The notes under the pieces are model-generated. The model worked only from the letters and a program-made list of their open reading frames with translations. It was not told where the DNA came from and ran no database searches. Both the position numbers and the translations under genes were made by a program. From Joyebacterum sp964521425 (GTDB lineage: Bacteria; Joyebacterota; Joyebacteria; Joyebacterales; Joyebacteraceae), in assembly GCA_964521425.1 (NCBI GenBank), contig CAZFRO010000004.1, positions 62,001 through 126,000 of the forward strand: DNA of 64,000 nucleotides, given 5' to 3'. Within the stretch, counting starts at the first letter, position 1. Each line of letters starts with the position of its first letter. Of this stretch, positions 42,158-50,429 are shown in pieces.

Positions 42158-43903
42158 TCAGGACTTGTCAGGAACTGCGATGCAATCTACCGGGCACACC
42201 TGCGCACACATCGAACAGAACTCGCCGACACAGAAGAGCGGATTGATCGTGGCCTTCCTGTTCTCATCTTTGCTGATGGCCGGGCAGCCGAGTCTCAGGC
42301 AGAGCCCGCAGGCTGTGCACGCCTCGGAATCGACCATGAACGGCGGTCCCCACTGGTCCCGGACCTGCAGGGCACAGGGGCCCTCCATCACGAGGAGCGA
42401 CACCTCATCGTGACCGGTCGCTTCCTTGATGGCGGTATTGACGGCCTCCATGTCAAAGGCGTCCACGCGTCTGGCGTCCTTGATCTCCATGCTCTCGGCG
42501 AGCTTGATGTAATCGAGCTTGATGGTCGGCTCACCCATGAGCGTCATTCCCGTTCCCGCGTGGTCCTGGTGTCCCGTCATCGCCGTGATCGAGTTGTCGA
42601 CGATGATGGTCGTCGTGGCGCCCTTGTTGTAGGCCACGTCGGCCAGGCCGGTCATTCCGGAGTGTACGAACGTCGAGTCGCCGATGACGGCGACCATCTT
42701 CTTCGCGAACTCCCTGCCGATCGCCTTCTCCATGCCGAGCGAGTTGCCGATCGACGCGCCCATGCAGATGCACGTGTCGATTCCGCTGAGTGGAGGCATC
42801 ACGCCGAGCGTGTAGCATCCGATGTCAGACGTCGAGCCGATCTTGAGACGGTTCAAGGCGTAGAAAGTGCTTCTGTGTGGGCAGCCCGGGCAGAGCACCG
42901 GCGGACGAGGCGAGACGGGTGTCTTCTCTCCCGCGGTGTCCTCGCCGGAGATCGAGTCACGCACTATCCGCTGGTTCAGCTCTCCACAGGCCGGGATCTT
43001 CTCTCTTCCGACGATATTGGTGATGCCCGCGTACCTCAGGAACTCCTCCATGAAGGGCTCGTTCTCCTCTACCACGTACACAGTCTCGAACCGCGCGCAG
43101 AACTTCCTCGCGAGTTCGACCGGGAAGGGGTAGGTGAGACCGAGCTTGAGGAATGTGGCCTCTGGGAACGCGTCGTGCGCATACTGGTACGAGATGCCGC
43201 TCGAGATGACGCCGACCTTCGGGTCGCCCTCGATGACCTTGTTGAGAGGACTCGTCTCGGCATACTCCCGAATCGCTTCGAGGCGCTTCTCAACCTTGAC
43301 GTGGAGCTTCCGGGCATGAGCCGGGATGACGACGCGGAACGATGTATCTTTGACGTACTCCTTCTGTGCCACCTCCGTGCGCTCTCCAAGGTCAACCGGC
43401 GTCTTCGCGTGCGAGAGGCGGGTCGTCAGGCGGAAGAGCACCGGTGTTCCGAACTGCTCGGAGATCTCGTAGGCGGTGCCGAGGAAGTCCAGGATCTCCT
43501 GTGAGTCTGACGGCTCGACAAGCGGGATCTTCGCGAACTTGGCGTAGTAGCGATTGTCCTGCTCGTTCTGCGATGAGTGCATGCCGGGGTCGTCGGCCGT
43601 AACGATCACAAACCCGCCGTCACCACCGACTGACGTCGACGTCATGAGAGGGTCTGCGGCCACGTTCAGCCCGACGTGCTTCATAGCCACGAGCGTTCTG
43701 ACACCACCGAACGAGGAGCCCATCGCGACCTCGAATGCGACCTTCTCGTTCGGGGACCACTGGCAGTAGACGTCATCCTTGTACTTGACGACGTTCTCCA
43801 GGATCTCCGTGGATGGAGTGCCCGGATAGGCCGTGGCTACCTTGACACCGTGCTCGTAGCAACCGCGAGCTACGGCCTCGTTGCCTGAGAGTAGAACACG
43901 CAT
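42158..43903 (-). CDS. iorA: Indolepyruvate:ferredoxin oxidoreductase alpha subunit
   Basis: 581 residues, near the usual length of about 600. The N-terminal part starts LLSGNEAVARGCYEHGVKVATAYPGTPSTEI, the pyrimidine-binding domain. The middle holds the thiamine-diphosphate site (DIGCYTLG, CICMGASIG, GDSTFVHSGMTGLADVAYN). The C-terminus carries two [4Fe-4S] motifs (CTACGLCLRLGCP, CVGEFCSMCAQVCPVDC). The cytosolic complex links amino-acid fermentation to ferredoxin, for which the small ferredoxin nearby is a candidate. Confidence 0.95.
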   Translation of the reverse strand: MRVLLSGNEAVARGCYEHGVKVATAYPGTPSTEILENVVKYKDDVYCQWSPNEKVAFEVAMGSSFGGVRTLVAMKHVGLNVAADPLMTSTSVGGDGGFVIVTADDPGMHSSQNEQDNRYYAKFAKIPLVEPSDSQEILDFLGTAYEISEQFGTPVLFRLTTRLSHAKTPVDLGERTEVAQKEYVKDTSFRVVIPAHARKLHVKVEKRLEAIREYAETSPLNKVIEGDPKVGVISSGISYQYAHDAFPEATFLKLGLTYPFPVELARKFCARFETVYVVEENEPFMEEFLRYAGITNIVGREKIPACGELNQRIVRDSISGEDTAGEKTPVSPRPPVLCPGCPHRSTFYALNRLKIGSTSDIGCYTLGVMPPLSGIDTCICMGASIGNSLGMEKAIGREFAKKMVAVIGDSTFVHSGMTGLADVAYNKGATTTIIVDNSITAMTGHQDHAGTGMTLMGEPTIKLDYIKLAESMEIKDARRVDAFDMEAVNTAIKEATGHDEVSLLVMEGPCALQVRDQWGPPFMVDSEACTACGLCLRLGCPAISKDENRKATINPLFCVGEFCSMCAQVCPVDCIAVPDKS

Positions 43904-44172
43904 GCGGCCTCCTTGGCGGCGCCCGCTCGTCTCAATCGGGCGGACTCTGCCGAATGCTGTCTCCCGTTATCGTTAAGGAAGACGCAAGCCTTCATGAATT
44001 ACGTTTTGGAAAAGGGTATTGGCCACAAGAGTCTATAGGCTCTCGTGAGGGAAGTAAAGGAGCATTGGATCCTATGCCGTGGGGTGCTGGCCACGGCACA
44101 ATGTGTTCTTCCTCGCCCATGTGCAAGGCGGAGGTGGCCCAACGATGTGGCTGGAACCGTCCACCTTGAGCG
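43904..44172. other. Intergenic region between glnA and iorA
   Basis: 269 bp with no convincing gene. GCCGTGG (44076-44082) and CCACGGC (44091-44097) form a 7-bp hairpin downstream of the glnA stop and may help end that transcript. An iorA promoter must lie here, but no element is clear enough to name. Confidence 0.4.
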
Positions 44173-45489
44173 CTACAGCACCGGCAGGTCCTTCTCCATC
44201 TCGTACGCTGTGACGATGCTCCTGTAGTCATCCCAGAGCGCCGTCTTGTTCCTTAGGAGCTTCTCGAACGTCTCATCCCCGAGAGTCTCACGGAGGATGT
44301 CGCTCTTCCGGGCTGCTCCTACCGCTTCCCCGAGGCTGCCCGGGAGCATGCTGATGCCCCGTTCTTTTCGCTCATCTGCACTCATCGTGTAGATGTTGGC
44401 CTCAGTGGCTTCTCTCAGTTCGTAGTTCTTCTCGATTCCCTCAAGACCCGCAGTGAGCATGGCCGCGAAGGCCAGGTATGGATTGCAGGCCGAGTCGGGG
44501 CATCTGAGCTCGATCCTCGTCGAGAGTTCGTGGCCCGGTCTGTACTGGGGAACACGGACGAGCGTGGAGCGATTGCGCTGCGCCCACGAGATATAGACGG
44601 GCGCTTCGTATCCGGGCACAAGACGCTTGTACGAATTCACCCACTGGTTCGTGACGATCGCGATCTCTCTCGCGTGCCTGAGGATTCCCTCGACGTAGGC
44701 CCTTGCCATGGACGACAGGTGCTGCGGGTTGTTCTCGTCGTAGAATAGGTTCTTGTCACCGTCGAAGATCGACTGGTGGGTGTGCATCCCGCTTCCGTTC
44801 TCGCCGAACATCGGCTTCGGCATGAATGTGGCGTAGACGCCTTCCTTTCGCGCGACCTCCTTGACGACCAGCTTGCAGAGCATCGTGTCGTCGGCCATCT
44901 CAAGGGCGCCCTTGTACTTGAGATCGATCTCATGCTGGCTCGGCGCCACTTCGTGGTGCGAATACTCGACCGGAATTCCGAGCGAGTGAAGCGTCATCAT
45001 CGTCTTCTTCCGAAGCTCCTCACCGAGGTCCGGCGGCGTGAGGTCGAAGTATCCGGCGTGATCCAGAACCTCCGGGTACTCCGAGCTTCTGAAGTAGAAG
45101 TACTCGATCTCCGTCCCGATGTTGAACGTCCAGTTGCGATCTCTGACTCTCTCGAGGACGCGCTTGAGCACGAATCGTGGGTCGCCCGGATAGGGGCTGC
45201 CATCCGGAACCAGGATGTCGCAGAAGAGTATCGCCTCCTCGTCCTCGCCATCCCACGGGACCATCTTGAACGTCGAAGGGTCGGGCATTGCGATCATGTC
45301 GCTCTCGTGGATTCGCGTGAACCCCTCGATCGACGAACCGTCGAATCCCTTGCCGTTCTCGAGTGCCTCTTTGAGTTCGCGGCTTGGTATCGACACGCAC
45401 TTGGGGAAGCCGGCGATATCGGCGAAGAGCAGGCGTACGAAACCGATCTTACGCTCCTCAACCTTGGCGAGCACATCATCTCTCGTCAT
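44173..45489 (-). CDS. glnA: Glutamine synthetase, type I
   Basis: 438 residues, length of the GSI-alpha group. Signatures are FDGSSIEGF (beta-grasp), EIEYF and HHEVAPSQHEIDLKY (metal Glu and His), the ATP-site motif KPMFGENGSGMHTHQS, NSYKRLVPGYEAP, and RNRSTLVRVP. There is no NLYDLPPEE adenylylation segment, so regulation by GlnE is unlikely. It condenses glutamate and ammonia with ATP. A palindrome upstream (45578-45608) may be regulatory. Confidence 0.95.
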   Translation of the reverse strand: MTRDDVLAKVEERKIGFVRLLFADIAGFPKCVSIPSRELKEALENGKGFDGSSIEGFTRIHESDMIAMPDPSTFKMVPWDGEDEEAILFCDILVPDGSPYPGDPRFVLKRVLERVRDRNWTFNIGTEIEYFYFRSSEYPEVLDHAGYFDLTPPDLGEELRKKTMMTLHSLGIPVEYSHHEVAPSQHEIDLKYKGALEMADDTMLCKLVVKEVARKEGVYATFMPKPMFGENGSGMHTHQSIFDGDKNLFYDENNPQHLSSMARAYVEGILRHAREIAIVTNQWVNSYKRLVPGYEAPVYISWAQRNRSTLVRVPQYRPGHELSTRIELRCPDSACNPYLAFAAMLTAGLEGIEKNYELREATEANIYTMSADERKERGISMLPGSLGEAVGAARKSDILRETLGDETFEKLLRNKTALWDDYRSIVTAYEMEKDLPVL

Positions 45490-45577
45490 CTCGGTAGTCT
45501 CCTTCCGCGCCAGGGCGGTTCCCCGTCTCAGTCCTGTTATGTCCCGATTGTGTCGTGTGCCAACCCTACGAAGAGAG

Positions 45578-45608
45578 GTCGGCGAAACCCGAAGCGAGCT
45601 TCGCCGAC
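45578..45608. promoter_or_regulatory. 9-bp palindrome between rmlB and glnA
   Basis: GTCGGCGAA (45578-45586) and TTCGCCGAC (45600-45608) form a perfect inverted repeat with a 13-bp spacer, 89 bp upstream of glnA and 86 bp downstream of rmlB on the same strand. It could be an rmlB terminator without T-run, an operator or a leader structure of glnA. Confidence 0.4.
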
Positions 45609-45693
45609 ATGATATGGTCGCGAGCCTGGATCTTCAAGGTGTTTCGCGAGTGACGTGAGAATCGGGGCTCGGCTCTCTCGGGGCGGATGCTTG

Positions 45694-46710
45694 CTAGGCC
45701 CCGGCTTCCTTCAGGCGGGAGCGATACTGGCGCTCGTAGAACTCGCGGAACTCACCTGACTTGATCGGTTCCCACCAGTCGCGGTTGGCCGCGTACCAGT
45801 GGACGGTGTCGAGGATGGCTGGCTTGGTTCCGAACTCGGGCGCCCAGCCGAGCGCCCTCATCTTCGATGAGTCGATGGCGTACCGGATATCGTGCCCCTC
45901 GCGGTCCCTGACGTGGGTGATGAGGCTCTCGGGCTTCCTGAGTTCACTGAGGATGAGCCTGGCCATCTCGATATTCCGCATGTGGTTGCCGGCGCCGATG
46001 TTGTATATCTCCCCGGGTTCGCCCTTCTCGAGCAGGGTCTCCACTCCGGAGCAATGGTCGAGGACGTGCATGTAGTCGCGCTCCTGGTTCCCGTCTCCGT
46101 AGAGGGGGAGGGGCTTGTCCTCGATGGCGTTCGTCACGAAGAGCGGGATGACTTTCTCCGGGTACTGGTTCGGTCCGATGTTGTTGGCTCCGCGCGAGAT
46201 GATGACGGGGAAGCCGTATGTGATGAAGTACGACCGCGCAAGGAGTTCGCCGCCCGCTTTGCTCGCCGAGTATGGGTTCCTGGGTGTCAGGACATCACCT
46301 TCGTTGAACGGCTTGTCGGCGGTGGGGCCATAGACCTCGTCGGTGCTTATCTGGATGAAGCGACCGACACCGTGCTTCCTGGCAGCTTCCAGCAGAATGT
46401 GGACTCCGAGCACGTTCGTCTTGAGGAAGGCATCCGGATCGCCGATCGAGCGATCCACGTGCGTCTCGGCGGCGAAGTTCACGACAGCGTCCACATGCTT
46501 CATCACATCATCGACCACGCCGGCATCACAGATGTCCCCCTTGACGAAGGAGTAGCGTGCGTCAGTCTCGATCTCGCCCAGGTTCTTGAGGTTGCCCGCG
46601 TACGTCAGCTTGTCGAGGTTCAGGATCTCGGAGTCGGGGTGGCGCGCCAGATACATGCGGATGAAGTTGCTGCCGATGAAGCCTGCTCCGCCGGTGACGA
46701 GGATGCGCAT
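45694..46710 (-). CDS. rmlB: dTDP-glucose 4,6-dehydratase
   Basis: 338 residues; the ATG at 46710 has AGGAGG at the correct distance. Extended SDR enzyme with NAD-binding TGGAGFIGSNF, catalytic TDEVYG and YSASKAG (Tyr-x3-Lys), and substrate-site NNIGPNQYPEKVIP and YGDGNQERDYMHV. It makes dTDP-4-keto-6-deoxyglucose, precursor of rhamnose and other deoxy sugars for the cell surface. The other rml genes are not in this window. Confidence 0.95.
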   Translation of the reverse strand: MRILVTGGAGFIGSNFIRMYLARHPDSEILNLDKLTYAGNLKNLGEIETDARYSFVKGDICDAGVVDDVMKHVDAVVNFAAETHVDRSIGDPDAFLKTNVLGVHILLEAARKHGVGRFIQISTDEVYGPTADKPFNEGDVLTPRNPYSASKAGGELLARSYFITYGFPVIISRGANNIGPNQYPEKVIPLFVTNAIEDKPLPLYGDGNQERDYMHVLDHCSGVETLLEKGEPGEIYNIGAGNHMRNIEMARLILSELRKPESLITHVRDREGHDIRYAIDSSKMRALGWAPEFGTKPAILDTVHWYAANRDWWEPIKSGEFREFYERQYRSRLKEAGA

Positions 46711-47022
46711 GATGCCTCCTGTGGGGTACTGGTGCGGCCGGGCCGCGGACGTTCGCATGAGGAGCTATGGCCGCCATTCTACGACGGAGAGCGCTGGACA
46801 GCGAGCGGAAACACGCCTGCTTGATGGGAGTCCTTGAGTGCATTATGCCCCGCCCTGCTCTATCCGCGGGGATGCACCTGTGCGTTACTGTGCCCCATTC
46901 ATTATGCTCTTGACGGGATGTGCCAGGGGTGGTATTATGACCGCGCTGGAAAAGTAGACTGGTCGAGGGAAGGACCGGTCGGGAGAACAAACGGAAGGAC
47001 CCGCCCCGGAAAGGAAGCCACC
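46711..47022. other. Divergent intergenic region rmlB / secreted protein
   Basis: 312 bp without a credible gene. It holds the promoter at 46910-46938 for the right-hand gene, an 8-bp hairpin in its leader (46957-46964 with 46973-46980, one wobble pair), and on the minus strand a possible -10 TAGAAT at 46776-46781 for rmlB without a good -35. Confidence 0.5.
46910..46938 (+). promoter_or_regulatory. Strong housekeeping-type promoter
   Basis: TTGACG (46910-46915) and TATTAT (46933-46938) are separated by exactly 17 bp, one of the best matches in the window. The leader to the ATG at 47023 is about 78 nt. Confidence 0.7.
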
Positions 47023-48591
47023 ATGCGCACGCCATGGATAATGGCCGGACTCCTCGCACTACTCATCCCCCTCGCAGTCTCACCGGCATGTGCAGTCGAG
47101 GCCCGTTCCGAGACCCTTTGGATCTTCGATGCCGACTTCGAGGACCTATTGGGCGACAACGCTGGCTGGGTGTCGGAGGATATCTCCGGCACGCTTGGTT
47201 ACGAGAACTACTGGCACAAGGACACGATCCGCATCAATGGATTCGAGCATCTGGGTGATTCGACCTGGTGGTGTGGGACCGTGAATCCGTGCTGGCGTCA
47301 GCCGCGCGGGTACGGCAACAACTGGCATCAACTGATGTGGCGCGACTTCCCGCTCTCGGCTTGGAGCGAGCCCGGCGACGAGGTGACGCTCGAGTGGGAC
47401 CAACGATTCGCGATAGAGCTGGACTACGACTACGGGTACGTTGAGATCTCCGATAGCGGAGGACTCACCTGGGACATTCTCGCCTCCTATACCAACCCCG
47501 GCTTCGCCGGCAAGCCCGGGACACCTCAGGACTGGGATGACGAGTACTTCGGGCATCCGGAGCTGGACCTGTCGACCTACGCCGGAAGCGACATGCGGTT
47601 GCGATTCCGATTTGAGTCCGATGTCGCGTACTCTGCAGAGGACGAGTATGCGAATCCGCCCTGGTACTCCGTGACAGACGGTGCGTGGCAGCTCGACAAC
47701 ATCGAGTGGAAGGTGAACGACGTTACCGCCTGGCTCGACGATTGCGAGTCACCCGGCGACAACGGATGGCAGCACCCGGACATCCCGGCAGCAGGTCAGA
47801 CCGGCGTCGCGTTCTTTCGCTCGCTTGAGACCGCGATGGGCGACCCGCGCTGGATGATGGTCGCTTATGACGAGGGGAGTGGGGTGATGGTCGACGGGCA
47901 GTACTCGCAGCTGCAGTCGCCCGCGATCGATATCGCAGAAGCCCTCAACCTCGTCGGCGAGTGGTCCGGGTGGATGGACATGCCGCTCTGTGCCAACGAT
48001 GTCCTCCGTGTGTACCGCGCCTGCGGAGACGTGCCCGAGTGTATCGACTTCTGGCTCTGGGAGCCGCCGACTCCACACTACGGCGGCCCGTTCGCCTATC
48101 TCATTCAGGAGGATTTGAGCGGTTTCGCCGGTCCTGACTGGCTCAAGGTGCAGTTCAGAGCGCGCAATCACGATCCGGAGGACTCGCTCGGCTGCCACGG
48201 CGTCGGGTTTATGCTCGACCGCTTCCGCCTTGGCGTGCCGTTCTGGACGCACGTGCCTGACGAGCCGGTTCTTGTGACGCGCCTCCTCGCTCCGAGTCCG
48301 AATCCGTTCAATCCGGCGACGACTGTTGCGTACAGCGTCGCCTCGTCGGGGCGCGTGACGATCCGCGTCTACGACCTCGCCGGTCGTGCTGTCCGCACAC
48401 TCGCGGATACCTCTCATGACGCTGGCGAGTTCGAGGTCGTCTGGGACGGCACGACCGACGCGGACACCCGCGCTGCGAGCGGCGTCTACTTCATCAGGAT
48501 GACGACAGTCGGCGATGCTAGCGGTGCCGCCGAGCGCGGCCCAGGTGCCGTCGCCGAATCGAGACGGCAGAAGCTCGTGCTTCTTAAGTAG
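47023..48591 (+). CDS. Secreted protein with two MAM/jelly-roll-like domains and FlgD-like tail
   Basis: 522 residues from the ATG at 47023 behind AAGGAAG. The signal peptide ends at SPACA (about 24). Residues about 30-225 form one beta-rich domain (DADFED, WVSEDISG, WWCGTVNPCW, YVEISDSGGLTWDILASY, MRLRFRFESDVAYS), and about 230-420 a second with related features (CESPGDNGW, FMLDRFRLG). This style is seen in immune-inhibitor-A-associated MAM-like domains, which bind carbohydrate or protein. I see no protease motif. The FlgD-like tail (SPNPFNPATTV, DLAGRAVRTLAD, ASGVYFIRM) ends the protein. Enzymatic function is not recognised. Confidence 0.7.
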   Translation: MRTPWIMAGLLALLIPLAVSPACAVEARSETLWIFDADFEDLLGDNAGWVSEDISGTLGYENYWHKDTIRINGFEHLGDSTWWCGTVNPCWRQPRGYGNNWHQLMWRDFPLSAWSEPGDEVTLEWDQRFAIELDYDYGYVEISDSGGLTWDILASYTNPGFAGKPGTPQDWDDEYFGHPELDLSTYAGSDMRLRFRFESDVAYSAEDEYANPPWYSVTDGAWQLDNIEWKVNDVTAWLDDCESPGDNGWQHPDIPAAGQTGVAFFRSLETAMGDPRWMMVAYDEGSGVMVDGQYSQLQSPAIDIAEALNLVGEWSGWMDMPLCANDVLRVYRACGDVPECIDFWLWEPPTPHYGGPFAYLIQEDLSGFAGPDWLKVQFRARNHDPEDSLGCHGVGFMLDRFRLGVPFWTHVPDEPVLVTRLLAPSPNPFNPATTVAYSVASSGRVTIRVYDLAGRAVRTLADTSHDAGEFEVVWDGTTDADTRAASGVYFIRMTTVGDASGAAERGPGAVAESRRQKLVLLK

Positions 48592-48621
48592 TACTGCCAC
48601 GTATGGAGGCTCAAGAAGAAC

Positions 48622-48655
48622 CGGGCAGGGCTGGCTTAAGAGCCGGTCCTGCCCG
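48622..48655 (+). terminator. Long hairpin after the secreted protein gene
   Basis: A 15-bp stem with two G-T pairs (48622-48636 with 48641-48655) and a TAAG loop lies 30 bp after the stop. It is followed by CTCTGCC rather than a T-run. Confidence 0.65.
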
Positions 48656-48711
48656 CTCTGCCAGGGACCACGCCCTTCACCCCTCAGGCGCCCACACAGC
48701 CTGACTTGCCC

Positions 48712-48740
48712 TTGAAACACCCCCTCGGCTGGTGTACCAT
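48712..48740 (+). promoter_or_regulatory. Promoter of the aldehyde dehydrogenase gene
   Basis: TTGAAA (48712-48717) and TACCAT (48735-48740) are separated by 17 bp; the leader to the ATG at 48804 is about 57 nt. Confidence 0.55.
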
Positions 48741-48803
48741 CACAGGCTGACTCTAGACCTTGAATCACACCAATCACAGGACACTACCCTCAAGGAGCGA
48801 ACC

Positions 48804-50360
48804 ATGAGAGCGGAGTTCAGGAACGAGCCCGTCTACACATTCGAGGACGATTCCCTCAAGAAGCAGATGACGGCGGCGATAGCTAAGCTCGAGGCGGAGG
48901 CAGGAAAGGAATACGATCTCATCATCGGTGGCGAGCACGTGAAGGGCGACGGCACCTTCGATTCCCTGAACCCCGCCGACAAGAATGTCGTGGTCGGCCG
49001 CTTCCAGAAGGGCACACCCGAACTTGCTGACAAGGCGATCAAGGCCGCCGACTACGCGTTCGAGCAGTGGAGCAGAAAGCTGCCGGAGGAGCGCGCGGAG
49101 TACGTCTTCAGAGCTGCTGAGGTGTTGAGACGGCGCAGGTTGGAGTTCGTCGCTGCCATGGTGCTCGAGGAAGGCAAGAACTGGATCGAGGCCGATGGAG
49201 ATTTCTGCGAGGCGCTGGACTTCCTGGAGTTCTACGCGCGCGAGGCGATTCGCTACGGCAAGAACCAGGGGCTGACGCCGTTCCCCGGAGAACAGAACTC
49301 CTACTTCTACATTCCTCTTGGAGTCGGAGTCGTCATTCCACCGTGGAACTTCCCCCTGGCCATCCTCGTCGGAATGACAACGGCTGCGTTCGTATCCGGT
49401 AACACCGTCGTGCTCAAGCCGTCGAGCGATTCGCCACTCTTGGGCTACATGTTCATGGAGGTCCTCGAAGAGGTGAAGCTCCCGGCCGGCGTCGTGAACT
49501 TCTTCACGGGTCGGGGAGGAGCGGTCGGCGACACACTCGTCGGTCACCAGCGGACGAGGTTCATCTCCTTTACCGGTTCCCGCGAGGTTGGTCTGCATAT
49601 CGTCGAACTCGCGGCGAAGACGGTTCCGGGACAGATCTGGATCAAGCGCATAGTCGCCGAGATGGGTGGCAAGGATGCCATCATCGTCGATTCCGAGGCT
49701 GACGTTGATGCGGCGGCCAAGGGCACGGCCATGGCGTCGTTCGGCTTCCAGGGCCAGAAGTGCTCGGCCTGTTCGCGGGCCATCGTGGATGCCACCGTCT
49801 ACGACGAGTTCCTTGAGAAGCTCGTCGCCGAGACCCGACGAATAACAGTCGGTCCGGTCACGGACTTCTCCAACTTCATGGGGCCCGTCATCAACGCGAA
49901 GGCGATGGAGTCCATCCTCAAGTACGTCGAGGTCGCTCAGAAGGAAGGCGGACGCCTGATGTGTGGTGGGAAACCTGCTTCTGACGCGGGCGACGGCTTC
50001 TTCATCGAGCCCACGGTCATCGCCGACGTCAAGTCGCGCGACACGATCGGGCAGGAGGAGATCTTCGGTCCGGTCTGCGCAGTCATCAAGGCTCAGGACT
50101 ACGACGACGCCTTGAGGATCGCGAACGACACGGAGTACGGTCTCACCGGGGCCGTCTACTCGGCGAACAGAGAGAAGCTCGACCGCGCGAGAAGAGAGTT
50201 CCACGTCGGCAATCTCTATCTCAACCGGAAGTGCACGGGAGCGCTCGTCGACGTACATCCGTTCGGCGGGTTCAACATGTCGGGTACCGACTCAAAGGCG
50301 GGAAGTCGCGACTACCTGCTGCTCTTCATGCAGGGCAAGTCGGTCTCGGAGAAGGTCTAG
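48804..50360 (+). CDS. rocA: Delta-1-pyrroline-5-carboxylate dehydrogenase-type aldehyde dehydrogenase
   Basis: 518 residues, the length of RocA/PruA-type P5C dehydrogenase; the ATG at 48804 follows AAGGAG. Signatures are IPPWNFPLAI, FTGSREVGL, catalytic Glu in AEMGGKDAI, catalytic Cys in FQGQKCSACSR, and EIFGPVCAV. The C-terminal LNRKCTGALVDVHPFGGFNMSGT is typical of the P5CDH group. It oxidises glutamate semialdehyde to glutamate with NAD. The convergent neighbour is lysine-6-dehydrogenase-like, so aminoadipate semialdehyde is a possible alternative substrate. Confidence 0.9.
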   Translation: MRAEFRNEPVYTFEDDSLKKQMTAAIAKLEAEAGKEYDLIIGGEHVKGDGTFDSLNPADKNVVVGRFQKGTPELADKAIKAADYAFEQWSRKLPEERAEYVFRAAEVLRRRRLEFVAAMVLEEGKNWIEADGDFCEALDFLEFYAREAIRYGKNQGLTPFPGEQNSYFYIPLGVGVVIPPWNFPLAILVGMTTAAFVSGNTVVLKPSSDSPLLGYMFMEVLEEVKLPAGVVNFFTGRGGAVGDTLVGHQRTRFISFTGSREVGLHIVELAAKTVPGQIWIKRIVAEMGGKDAIIVDSEADVDAAAKGTAMASFGFQGQKCSACSRAIVDATVYDEFLEKLVAETRRITVGPVTDFSNFMGPVINAKAMESILKYVEVAQKEGGRLMCGGKPASDAGDGFFIEPTVIADVKSRDTIGQEEIFGPVCAVIKAQDYDDALRIANDTEYGLTGAVYSANREKLDRARREFHVGNLYLNRKCTGALVDVHPFGGFNMSGTDSKAGSRDYLLLFMQGKSVSEKV

Positions 50361-50392
50361 CCGGGGGTCCGATTCTCGAAGCCTGACTCAGA

Positions 50393-50429
50393 GACGCCAT
50401 AGCACCCGGGGTCCGGGAGCTATGGCGTC
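50393..50429. terminator. Bidirectional hairpin overlapping a stop codon
   Basis: GACGCCATAGC (50393-50403) pairs perfectly with GCTATGGCGTC (50419-50429); inside, CCCGG and CCGGG pair around a 3-nt loop after one A-A mismatch. It lies between two convergent genes, and its right arm encodes the last two residues and the TAG stop of the minus-strand gene. Confidence 0.75.

Noticed and set aside
45490..45577. Sigma-54 promoter of glnA
   Set aside because: TTGGCAC is present on the minus strand but the GC element at the required distance is missing.
48774..50258. 494-residue open frame on the minus strand opposite the P5C-type dehydrogenase
   Set aside because: It is a shadow of a well-supported gene; high GC with strong third-position bias opens long antisense frames, and the translation has no recognisable motif.
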